Source: Rahnella ecdela
GTDB lineage: Bacteria > Pseudomonadota > Gammaproteobacteria > Enterobacterales > Enterobacteriaceae
Length of the DNA: 64,000 nucleotides
Assembly (NCBI RefSeq): GCF_019049625.1
Contig: NZ_JAFMOY010000112.1
Location: forward strand, 22,949-86,948
Reading direction: 5' to 3'
Positions 55,520 to 64,000 of this stretch are shown piece by piece. Both the position numbers and the translations under genes were made by a program. How positions within the stretch are numbered: the stretch's first letter is position 1; each line of letters starts with the position of its first letter. The notes beneath the pieces are model-generated. The model ran no database searches, had not been told where the DNA came from, and saw only the letters and a list, made by a program, of their open reading frames with translations.

Positions 55520-56889
55520 TTCTTATTCTCCGTGTTGTATTTCAGCAGCAATGACAGCAGGAATGCGCTGCCGAAGGCAATCACTAACCCTATCAGGTAG
55601 CTGAGAATTGAGCTGGCCTGCACGATGGCGAGTCCCGGAATACCGGTCAGACCGACGGCCGTCATATTGACGTGCATCGCCACCACCCAGGCACCGCCGA
55701 GCGCACCGCCTACCAACGCCGCCAGGAAAGGTTTCATGAAGCGTAAGTTGATGCCGAAAATGGCGGCCTCGGTAATGCCCAGCATGGCGGAAAACGCCGA
55801 AGGTACCGCAATGGCTTTAATTTTCGCATCGCGGGTTTTGAAGTAGACCGCCAGACAGGCACCACCCTGTGCAACGTTAGCCATCGACCAGATTGGCAGC
55901 AGGAAATTCACGCCGATGTTCGGGTTGCCCAGCAAACCGGCTTCAATCGCATGGAAGCTGTGATGAATACCGGTGATGACGATCACCGAATACAGACCGC
56001 CAAATATCAACCCCGCGAACCAGCCGGCATGCGTGATCAGGGTGCTGAGAATAAAGGAGATACCGTCACCGAGCGCGCGACCGGCCGGACCGATGATTAG
56101 GAAAGCGATAAAGCCGGAAATAATGACCGTCAGGAAAGGCGTCAAGATTAAATCGAGGGCATCCGGAATGATTTTACGCAGGCGTTTCTCAATGAAACTC
56201 ATGAACCAGACCGCCAGCAGCACCGGAAATACCGTGCCCTGATAGCCGATCATCGCAATCTCAATACCGAAGAAATTCATGGTATGGAAACCGCTGGCAA
56301 CGCCCCAGGCGTTAGTTAGCGCCGGATGGGTGAGAATGCCGCCCAGCGTGGCGCCAAGAAACGGATTGCCGCCAAATTCGCGTGCGGCGGTGAAACCAAT
56401 CAGGATCGGCAGAATGATAAACGCCGCCGAGCTGAACATGTCGAGCATGATAAAAATCGCGCTCTCGGGATTGGCCCAGCCGTAGGTTTTCACCATGCCG
56501 AGCAGCCCCATTAGCAGGCCGGAGGCGACAATCGCCGGAATAATCGGCACGAAAATATTCGACAGCACGCGCGCAATACGCTGGAACGGATTCAGCTTTT
56601 GCGCCGCAATATCTGCGGCTTCAGATTTGCTCGATTCGGTGATACCGGCCACTTTAATAAACTCGCCGTAGACCTTATTCACCAGCCCGGTACCAAATAT
56701 GATCTGAATCTGTCCGGCATTGCTAAAGCAGCCTTTAACACCCTCCACCTTTTCGATGGCACTTTTGTTGATCAGGCTGTCGTCCGCTAGCACCAGACGC
56801 AGACGTGTGGCGCAGTGTGCCGCGCTGGCAATATTGTCCTTGCCGCCCAACAGCGGAAGCAATTCAGTCGCGATTGCATTGATATTCAT
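55516..56889 (-). CDS. scrA: PTS sucrose-specific EIIBC
   Basis: A 457-residue PTS permease: EIIB at residues 1-~90 with phosphorylated Cys26 in HCATRLR, then a ten-segment EIIC from ~105 with GGILTHPALTNAWG and GITEAAIFGIN. No EIIA domain, as in enterobacterial ScrA, which borrows EIIA-Glc. Imports and phosphorylates sucrose. Confidence 0.96.
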   Translation of the reverse strand: MNINAIATELLPLLGGKDNIASAAHCATRLRLVLADDSLINKSAIEKVEGVKGCFSNAGQIQIIFGTGLVNKVYGEFIKVAGITESSKSEAADIAAQKLNPFQRIARVLSNIFVPIIPAIVASGLLMGLLGMVKTYGWANPESAIFIMLDMFSSAAFIILPILIGFTAAREFGGNPFLGATLGGILTHPALTNAWGVASGFHTMNFFGIEIAMIGYQGTVFPVLLAVWFMSFIEKRLRKIIPDALDLILTPFLTVIISGFIAFLIIGPAGRALGDGISFILSTLITHAGWFAGLIFGGLYSVIVITGIHHSFHAIEAGLLGNPNIGVNFLLPIWSMANVAQGGACLAVYFKTRDAKIKAIAVPSAFSAMLGITEAAIFGINLRFMKPFLAALVGGALGGAWVVAMHVNMTAVGLTGIPGLAIVQASSILSYLIGLVIAFGSAFLLSLLLKYNTENKK

Positions 56890-56955
56890 AGCATCCCTTA
56901 ATTTTCTTTATCGCCCGGTCAGGCCGGGCGTTTGTTTTAAATCAAACCCTGCCGT

Positions 56956-58557
<1,602 letters not shown>

Positions 58558-58590
58558 TTAATTATTATGGGAAAACCATTTTGCTAAATT

Positions 58591-58602
58591 GCTGAACTGG
58601 TT
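58591..58602. promoter_or_regulatory. ScrR-like operator, scrY-proximal
   Basis: GCTGAACTGGTT, repeated as GCTAAACCGGTT at 58725. It lies 55-66 bp before scrY. An overlapping 9-bp inverted repeat (GGAAAACCA 58570-58578 / TGGTTTTCC 58598-58606) is also present. Confidence 0.5.
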
Positions 58603-58668
58603 TTCCTGAGCACAATAAACACTCGTTATGTATTTACGCAACGAAGTTCGGCAGTCATGTGCAGGATT

Positions 58669-58684
58669 TGTGATCTTGCTGGCA
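58669..58684. promoter_or_regulatory. Weak CRP-like site in the scrY-scrK region
   Basis: TGTGA-N6-TGGCA: one perfect and one poor half-site. Known scr genes are under CRP control, which makes it a candidate only. Confidence 0.3.
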
Positions 58685-58724
58685 ATTCCCTCTCGTATCA
58701 TGAAAATTGATTTGCTCTTGATTA

Positions 58725-58736
58725 GCTAAACCGGTT
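58725..58736. promoter_or_regulatory. ScrR-like operator, scrK-proximal
   Basis: GCTAAACCGGTT with the palindromic core AACCGGTT, ~50 bp before scrK. The pair with 58591 lies across the divergent promoters. Confidence 0.55.
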
Positions 58737-58786
58737 CTTCTATTTTATTGACAGACGATTTATCAGGATTTTAAAAGGGAATGACG

Positions 58787-59725
58787 ATGAATAACCGGGT
58801 TTGGGTACTTGGCGATGCCGTGGTGGATTTGATCCCTGAGCAGGATGGTCGCTTATTAAAATGTCCGGGCGGAGCACCGGCAAACGTTGCCGTCGGTGTC
58901 CGCCGTCTGGGAGGCGAGAGCGCCTTTATCGGGCGGGTGGGGGATGACCCTTTCGGGAAGTTCCTGATGAAAACGCTCAGCGATGAAGGGGTAAATACCG
59001 GCTGCATGACGGCTGACCCGCATCACCGCACCTCCACGGTGGTGGTGGAAAACGATGCTGACGGCGAACGTTCCTTCACGTTTATGGTGCGTCCAGGGGC
59101 CGATTTATTTCTGCAGACTACCGATATTCCGGCTTTTAACGCCGGCGAGTTTTTGCATTTGTGCTCGATTGCATTATCCGCAGAGCCTTCCCGCTCTTCG
59201 GCTTTTCTGGCAATGGCGAAGATGAAAGCGGCAGGCGGTTGTGTCTGTTTTGATCCCAATATCCGGCACGACCTGTGGTCTGATGAAAAGCAGCTGCGTG
59301 ATAATCTTGCCCGCGCGTTGTCGCTGGCGGACGTGATAAAGGTTTCAGAGGATGAGCTGGAATTTCTGAGCGGAGAAGCGCTGTTGTCAGAGGGGATGCT
59401 GCGCCTGTGTGACCTTTATAATCCTGAACTGTTGCTGGTCACGCAGGGGAAAAAGGGCGTTTCGGTCTACCGGAAGAAAAATTTAAGCCTGCAACACTTT
59501 CCGGCACCCGAAGTGCGGGTAGTGGATACTACGGGTGCAGGGGATGCCTTTGTCGCCGGTCTGCTGGCCGGACTGGCGCAACACTGGCCGCTGACGTCGG
59601 ACAGCGTCTGGCAGCACGTCATTCATCAGGCGCTGGCGTGCGGGGCGCTAGCCACCACCGCGAGAGGCGCAATGACCGCATTGCCCGACAGCGCGACCTT
59701 AAAGGCATTTTCCTCTCAGGTTTGA
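58787..59725 (+). CDS. scrK: Fructokinase
   Basis: A 312-residue PfkB-family kinase: VWVLGDAVVDLIPE start, GGAPANVAVGVRRLGG sugar-binding loop and DTTGAGDAFVAGLLAGL with the catalytic Asp. It phosphorylates fructose freed by ScrB or CscA. In Klebsiella scrK leads the scr operon; here it is divergent from scrY and 73 nt upstream of cscR, so it can serve both sucrose systems. ATG at 58787 has AAGGGA at good spacing. Confidence 0.94.
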   Translation: MNNRVWVLGDAVVDLIPEQDGRLLKCPGGAPANVAVGVRRLGGESAFIGRVGDDPFGKFLMKTLSDEGVNTGCMTADPHHRTSTVVVENDADGERSFTFMVRPGADLFLQTTDIPAFNAGEFLHLCSIALSAEPSRSSAFLAMAKMKAAGGCVCFDPNIRHDLWSDEKQLRDNLARALSLADVIKVSEDELEFLSGEALLSEGMLRLCDLYNPELLLVTQGKKGVSVYRKKNLSLQHFPAPEVRVVDTTGAGDAFVAGLLAGLAQHWPLTSDSVWQHVIHQALACGALATTARGAMTALPDSATLKAFSSQV

Positions 59726-59798
59726 TCGGAATAGATTTACTCCCTGACCCTTTTTTTGTGTAGGATCAGCGGAGTCAATTTTGCCGGACGGGAGAGTT

Positions 59799-60794
59799 AT
59801 GGCTTCGCTGAAAGAAGTAGCACAACTGGCTGCGGTGTCGCTGATGACAGTGTCCCGCGCCATTAACGAACCGCAGCGGCTAAAGCCCGAAACGCTGGCA
59901 CGTGTTCAGACAGCGATCAGCGCCCTGAATTATGTGCCCGATTTCTCTGCGCGCAAAATGCGAGGCCGCAGCACCAAAGCTTCGACTCTCGGTGTGCTGG
60001 CGCTTGATACCGCCACCACGCCCTTTTCCGTTGAACTTCTGCTCTCGATAGAACTGACAGCGCGTGAATTTGGCTGGAGCAGTTTTCTGGTCAATATCAC
60101 CTCGCAGGAAGACGGCGAGCGGGCCGTCAGTCAGCTGCTGTCCCAGCGTCCGGACGGCATAATCTTTACGACGATGGGCCTGCGCGAAGTGCTAATCCCG
60201 GACCGTTTGCTGGAAAAAAATTTGGTGCTGGCTAATTGTCTGAGCCGTGAACACACGCTGCCGGGCTACATTCCTGATGATTTTGACGGACAGTATCAGG
60301 CGATGAAGGCTCTGATACAGAAAGGTTACCGGCGTCCGCTGTGCTTTTATTTACCTGACTCGATACCTGCCGGAATTTGCAGAAGGGCAGGCGCGGAAGC
60401 GGCATGGCAGGAAGCCGGACTGTCAGCCGGTGAACTGCGTCAGTTTCACATGGCGTCGGGTGACGAGCATTACCGCGATGTGGTGGCTCTGCTTAATGAA
60501 TTTACCCCGCACGATAAGGCAGATTTTGACGTGCTGGTGTGTGGCAATGATCGTATTGCCTTCCTGGCCTATCAGGTATTGTTAGCCAAAGGCATCTCCA
60601 TCCCGCAGCAGGTGGCGGTACTCGGGTACGACAACATGGTTGGCATTGGCGATCTGTTCCAGCCGCCGCTGACCACGGTACAGTTACCGCACCGCGAGAT
60701 TGGCCGCGAGGCCGTGCTGCATCTTATTGAAAAGCGCCCGAACAGCGGCGTGATACAGATTTCCTCCCCGCTGCTTGAGCGCGCCTCGTTGTAA
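59799..60794 (+). CDS. cscR: Sucrose (non-PTS) operon repressor CscR (LacI family)
   Basis: A 331-residue LacI-type regulator: MASLKEVAQLAAVSLMTVSRAIN start, YVPDFSARKMRGRS hinge and DTATTPFSVELLLSIE. It matches E. coli CscR rather than ScrR. GGGAG lies 5 nt before the ATG. It is convergent with cscA (2-nt gap) and likely represses cscBA through the TGTTAACGTTAACA sites near 63.5 kb. Confidence 0.9.
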   Translation: MASLKEVAQLAAVSLMTVSRAINEPQRLKPETLARVQTAISALNYVPDFSARKMRGRSTKASTLGVLALDTATTPFSVELLLSIELTAREFGWSSFLVNITSQEDGERAVSQLLSQRPDGIIFTTMGLREVLIPDRLLEKNLVLANCLSREHTLPGYIPDDFDGQYQAMKALIQKGYRRPLCFYLPDSIPAGICRRAGAEAAWQEAGLSAGELRQFHMASGDEHYRDVVALLNEFTPHDKADFDVLVCGNDRIAFLAYQVLLAKGISIPQQVAVLGYDNMVGIGDLFQPPLTTVQLPHREIGREAVLHLIEKRPNSGVIQISSPLLERASL

Positions 60795-60796
60795 TC

Positions 60797-62236
60797 TTAT
60801 TCGGTGCTAAGCCGCCAGATGTCACCCTGACTGAACATCGCCTGTCCTTTTTCGGCAAAGAGAGAGAGGACGTGCTGATCCTGCTGCGGATAGATCCGGC
60901 TGCTGAGCGTTTTCTCCCCCAGATTAACAAACACTTCCGCAGAAGAGCGGTCAATAAAGACGCGCAGCTCCAGCAGATTGCCTTGCGGCAACGCGACACT
61001 GCGGCTGTCCTGAATTCTGTAGGCTGGATAATCGCGGTTCAGATAAAGTCTGTGTGTCTGGTTGTCCACAAATACGGAAAGACCGTCGCCGAGCGTGATG
61101 CCAAAGCGTTCCGCATCCGTTTGGCTGAGATCCCATTGCACGATAATTTCCGTCGCCTGAGCATTTTCAGAAAGCCGCTGCACGCTGTTTTTCAGCAGGC
61201 AGGGCGCCAGCGGACGGTGCTCCCGGCGAAGGGTACAGACTTCCTCAACCGGCAACATGCTAACTTTTCCGCCGCATAACCTCAGTTCCCGTGGGAGGGT
61301 AAGGCAGCCAGCCCAGCCTTCCTGTTTGGATGGCATGATCGATTCCCACATGTCCATCCACGCGATAATAATCCGGCGTCCGTCAGCGGCGGTGAAAGAC
61401 TGTGGGGCATAAAAATCGTGCCCGTGATCCAGTTCCACAAAGCCCTGCGTAATGCTGAAATCCTGACCCGGCTTCCAGTGACCCCGCAGGTAACCGCTCT
61501 GGAACACGTTCTGATAATCATGGCCTTGAGCGCGGATCCCCTGCGGCGAGCACATCAATATATTGTCTTCGCCCAGTGGGAAGAAATCCGGACATTCCCA
61601 CATGTAACCTGTAGCGGCGTTTGCTTTGGCGAGAACGCGGTCCAACGTCCAGTGGTGCAAACTGTCTCCTTTATAGAGCAACACCTGACCACGATCGCAG
61701 TCATCACGGGCACCCACGACCATCCACCAATGGCCCTGTTCCTGCCACACCTTCGGGTCACGAAAGTGCATGATATTTTCCGGTGGTGTCAGCACCACCC
61801 CCTGTTTGGTAAAATGAATGCCGTCCTCACTGGTCGCCAGACACTGGACTTCACGGATGGCGCTGTCATTGCCTTCGCCACTGAGCCAGACGTGGCCGGT
61901 GTAAATCAGGCTGAGTATGCCGTTGTCATCGACCGCACTGCCAGAGAAGCAGCCGTCGCGATCGAATTCTTCCCCCGGTGCCAGCGCCACAGGCTGATGT
62001 TGCCATCTCACCATATCTTTGCTGGTAGCGTGACCCCAGTGCATCGGCCCCCAGTTTTCACTGAACGGGTGGTGCTGATAAAACGCGTGGTAAACGCCCT
62101 GATGATAAATCAGCCCATTCGGGTCATTCATCCAGCCCGCTGGTGGCGCGAGGTGAAAGGTCGGATAAAAGACGTTGCCGCGCAGAGTTTCTGCCTGCTC
62201 TAACGCCTGTTGTGCGCGTTCCAGTCTTGTGTTCAT
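60797..62236 (-). CDS. cscA: Sucrose hydrolase (invertase), GH32
   Basis: A 479-residue GH32 enzyme: WMNDPNGL nucleophile motif, HHPFSENWGPMHWGHA, FRDPKVW and ECPDFF with the acid/base Glu. In the csc pathway it cleaves free sucrose taken up by CscB. The start overlaps the cscB stop by 4 nt, so the two form one operon. It is a distinct, diverged relative of ScrB. Confidence 0.92.
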   Translation of the reverse strand: MNTRLERAQQALEQAETLRGNVFYPTFHLAPPAGWMNDPNGLIYHQGVYHAFYQHHPFSENWGPMHWGHATSKDMVRWQHQPVALAPGEEFDRDGCFSGSAVDDNGILSLIYTGHVWLSGEGNDSAIREVQCLATSEDGIHFTKQGVVLTPPENIMHFRDPKVWQEQGHWWMVVGARDDCDRGQVLLYKGDSLHHWTLDRVLAKANAATGYMWECPDFFPLGEDNILMCSPQGIRAQGHDYQNVFQSGYLRGHWKPGQDFSITQGFVELDHGHDFYAPQSFTAADGRRIIIAWMDMWESIMPSKQEGWAGCLTLPRELRLCGGKVSMLPVEEVCTLRREHRPLAPCLLKNSVQRLSENAQATEIIVQWDLSQTDAERFGITLGDGLSVFVDNQTHRLYLNRDYPAYRIQDSRSVALPQGNLLELRVFIDRSSAEVFVNLGEKTLSSRIYPQQDQHVLSLFAEKGQAMFSQGDIWRLSTE

Positions 62237-63498
62237 ACAATCTCACTTTTATTCAGAAGTATAGGTTTTGACGTCGTGGAAGGGGGTGCCTGGCTTTTTT
62301 CGCCGGTCAGCAGGTAAACGGACAGGAGGGTGAGCACCAGGACCAGCATCCCCATAAACATATAGGTGTCAGCGAAGCCCAGCAGGTCATAACCGTGCCC
62401 GGCCAGCGGCGACAGCACGCTGGCGCAGACCTGCGTAATGAACTGGAACCCCACCAGATAAAGTGTGGCGGAAAGGCGTGGGTCAAAGCGGGTGGTAATG
62501 TATTTAAACATCGCAATCAGCAGGATCGGGAGCTCAACGGCGTGCAGCAATTTCATGCAGGAAATCGTGACTGCATCCGCTGCGAGGCCGGAACCAAAAA
62601 CGCGCAGCGCCATGATCATCCCGCTCAGCAGCAATCCATTTTTTGCCCCGATTTTGTTGACGACAAATGGCGCGAGGAACATCCCGCCGGCTTCCAGGAA
62701 TACCTGGAAGGAGTTGAGAAAACCGTACATTTCGTTGCCGTGCCGGACGTCTGAAAACAGCGAGGCGAAATACACCGGGAATTGCTGGTCGTAAACGTTG
62801 TAAACGCTGACGCCGGTCACAAACACGATCAGTGCCCAGAATCGCGGCAGGCGGAACAGGGTTATGGCGTCACTTAACGTCAGTTTGCTGGATTTGCCGT
62901 ATTCCAACTGGCTCAGGGCATCCGTTTTCACTTCGCGAAGCAGCCACAGCAGCCACAAGAAAATGACCGCAGAACAGGACGCCATCCAGAAGTTGAGGTT
63001 GGGATTGAGGTTAAACAGCATTCCCGCAAAGAAGGTTGCGACGGCCCAGCCAAGTGATCCCCACATTCTGGCTTTACCGAACTCAAATCCCAGGATCCGG
63101 CTGACGCGCTCGGTGTAAGACTCCAGCGCGCCGATCCCGGCAAAGAATGTCGCGCCGACATAAACGCCGCCCGCCACGGCACCCGCCAGAATACTGACCT
63201 GCAAGAGCGGCGCAAAAACGAAAATAAAGAAAGGACCGCTGATGAGTAACAGCAAACCCAGGGCCCAGAGCAGGTTTTTACGCAGCCCCAGTTTGTCCTG
63301 AATAAAACCGTAAAGGGGCTGCGCGCAAAGGGCGGTCAGCGCCACTGCGGAAAAAAACAAACCGGTTTCGGTGCCTTTCAGCCCGACTTTCTGACTGAGC
63401 CAGAGCGAGATAAGCGAAAAGGCGGAAGACCAGGTGTAGAAAAAAGAAAAAAGTAATCCACTCAGTAATGCGTAGTGACTTCGTTGACTGTTTTTCAT
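62233..63498 (-). CDS. cscB: Sucrose:proton symporter (OHS-family MFS)
   Basis: A 421-residue 12-TM oligosaccharide:H+ symporter related to CscB and LacY: YGFIQDKLGLRKNLLW, ARMWGSLGWAVATFFAG, NVYDQQFPVYF and LLHAVELPILLIAMFKYI. It imports sucrose without phosphorylation. Two perfect palindromes lie upstream of its start. Raffinose or other sugar use cannot be excluded. Confidence 0.88.
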   Translation of the reverse strand: MKNSQRSHYALLSGLLFSFFYTWSSAFSLISLWLSQKVGLKGTETGLFFSAVALTALCAQPLYGFIQDKLGLRKNLLWALGLLLLISGPFFIFVFAPLLQVSILAGAVAGGVYVGATFFAGIGALESYTERVSRILGFEFGKARMWGSLGWAVATFFAGMLFNLNPNLNFWMASCSAVIFLWLLWLLREVKTDALSQLEYGKSSKLTLSDAITLFRLPRFWALIVFVTGVSVYNVYDQQFPVYFASLFSDVRHGNEMYGFLNSFQVFLEAGGMFLAPFVVNKIGAKNGLLLSGMIMALRVFGSGLAADAVTISCMKLLHAVELPILLIAMFKYITTRFDPRLSATLYLVGFQFITQVCASVLSPLAGHGYDLLGFADTYMFMGMLVLVLTLLSVYLLTGEKSQAPPSTTSKPILLNKSEIV

Positions 63499-63535
63499 GG
63501 CATGTCCGGATTTAAATCGTCAGAAGAAGCCATAT

Positions 63536-63549
63536 TGTTAACGTTAACA
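63536..63549. promoter_or_regulatory. CscR-type operator 1
   Basis: TGTTAACGTTAACA, a perfect 14-bp palindrome with the central CG typical of LacI/GalR operators, 38 bp before cscB. Confidence 0.7.
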
Positions 63550-63599
63550 TGTGGTTTTTCAAAAATTCAAAAATCGAGAATCATGATGTTAATCACGAA

Positions 63600-63613
63600 T
63601 GTTAACGTTAACA
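63600..63613. promoter_or_regulatory. CscR-type operator 2
   Basis: An identical TGTTAACGTTAACA palindrome; centre-to-centre distance to operator 1 is 64 bp, about six helical turns, suitable for looping. Confidence 0.7.
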
Positions 63614-63944
63614 TTGCAAAGGTGTGATATTCATCGCATTTTTGTCGCCTCAAGCGCTTTCGTCCTCCTTCAAGACTTGGGGATATTTTGAAATATAAAG
63701 AGTCAGAGGGTATGGCTAGAGATAGGGGGGCATCAGCTCATACAGGGATGTATTGCGAGCCAATATCTGACAGTTGGTTTGGGTATTTACGCATAGTCTT
63801 ATAATACCCAAAACGGAGACAGACAGATAGGCGCCCATCTCGTGGTAATAAATGAGAGGGGTTAAGTATGGTTGAGACTGTAATTAAAATTGTGTAATTG
63901 CCTGTTTTTGATATGTTCACTCCAGCAACGGAGACAGGTAAATT
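63614..63944. other. Intergenic region between the csc operators and an IS element
   Basis: About 330 bp without a gene. TTTGGGTATT (63778-63787) and AATACCCAAA (63803-63812) form a perfect 10-bp hairpin of unknown role. The last ~75 bp are probably the IS left end. Confidence 0.5.
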
Positions 63945-64000
63945 ATGGACGAAAAGAAACTTAAAGCCCTTGCGGCTGAACTGGCTAAAGGCCTTAAAAC
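63871..64000 (+). mobile_element. Left end of an IS256-family insertion sequence (truncated by window end)
   Basis: The transposase start at 63945 identifies the element. Its left terminus is placed near 63871 (GAGACTGTAATTAAAATTG) by resemblance; without the right end the inverted repeat and target duplication cannot be checked. Confidence 0.5.
63945..64000 (+). CDS. IS256-family transposase, N-terminal fragment
   Basis: The first 18 codons and part of the next, beginning MDEKKLKALAAELAKGLK, match the common enterobacterial IS256-family (DDE) transposase start. The gene runs off the window. No AGGAG is obvious except GAGACAGG just upstream. Confidence 0.75.
   Translation, partial: MDEKKLKALAAELAKGLK

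Overview
The window reads as chromosome of an enterobacterium of the Yersiniaceae type (Rahnella-like). Housekeeping-type proteins (ExoX, PqqU/YncD, Gcd, DigH, ScrA/B/Y/R) match their enterobacterial counterparts closely, genes are tightly packed with many 1-4 nt overlaps, and most genes are moderately GC-rich. AT-rich exceptions are the membrane protein at 13105-14178 and the bacteriocin immunity block near 48-50 kb. No rRNA, tRNA or CRISPR array was seen. The genus is an inference.

Layout. 1-1074: end of a lactaldehyde dehydrogenase gene plus a LUD/LutC-type lactate-utilisation gene. 1215-3038: a coiled-coil membrane protein and a secreted alpha/beta hydrolase. 3824-8566: the outer-membrane PQQ receptor PqqU followed by the PQQ-dependent glucose dehydrogenase Gcd, so cofactor uptake and the enzyme that needs it sit side by side. 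8618-15003: small accessory genes, a DHA2 efflux pump with a divergent LysR regulator, an orphan membrane protein and exoX.

15.3-38.8 kb is a long catabolic and transport region. It starts with a CRP-type site and an enolase-superfamily gene followed by a complete family-5 (Dpp/Opp-like) ABC importer. Next come a metal amidohydrolase with an IclR regulator, an ACS-type MFS permease and a MarR-GNAT fusion. It ends with an operon holding a second family-5 ABC importer, a COG3964-type deacylase, a SelA-like PLP enzyme, RidA and another IclR regulator, divergent from a formamidase/acetamidase and an APC permease. The last group makes sense as one pathway: import, deacylation, PLP-dependent elimination, enamine clean-up by RidA, amide hydrolysis.

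38.9-47.6 kb: DigH, an EamA exporter, then a five-gene operon with two ABC ATPases, an MFS transporter, a lipoprotein binding protein and a fused two-domain permease. A palindrome matching the enterobacterial Zur operator lies just upstream. The content resembles Cnt-type opine-metallophore transport, but without biosynthetic genes in view.

47.9-52.7 kb is a bacteriocin locus. A pyocin-S/colicin-like toxin gene carries a colicin-D-type C-terminal domain and a matching immunity gene. The toxin reading frame is interrupted by one in-frame TAA. Downstream lie a decayed duplicate toxin tail of another type, its immunity gene and a further related immunity gene. The promoter region has both a LexA box and a Fur box. 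53.0-63.6 kb carries two sucrose systems back to back: the PTS type (scrR, B, A, Y, with scrK divergent) and the non-PTS type (cscR, cscA, cscB). The window ends inside an IS256-family transposase gene.
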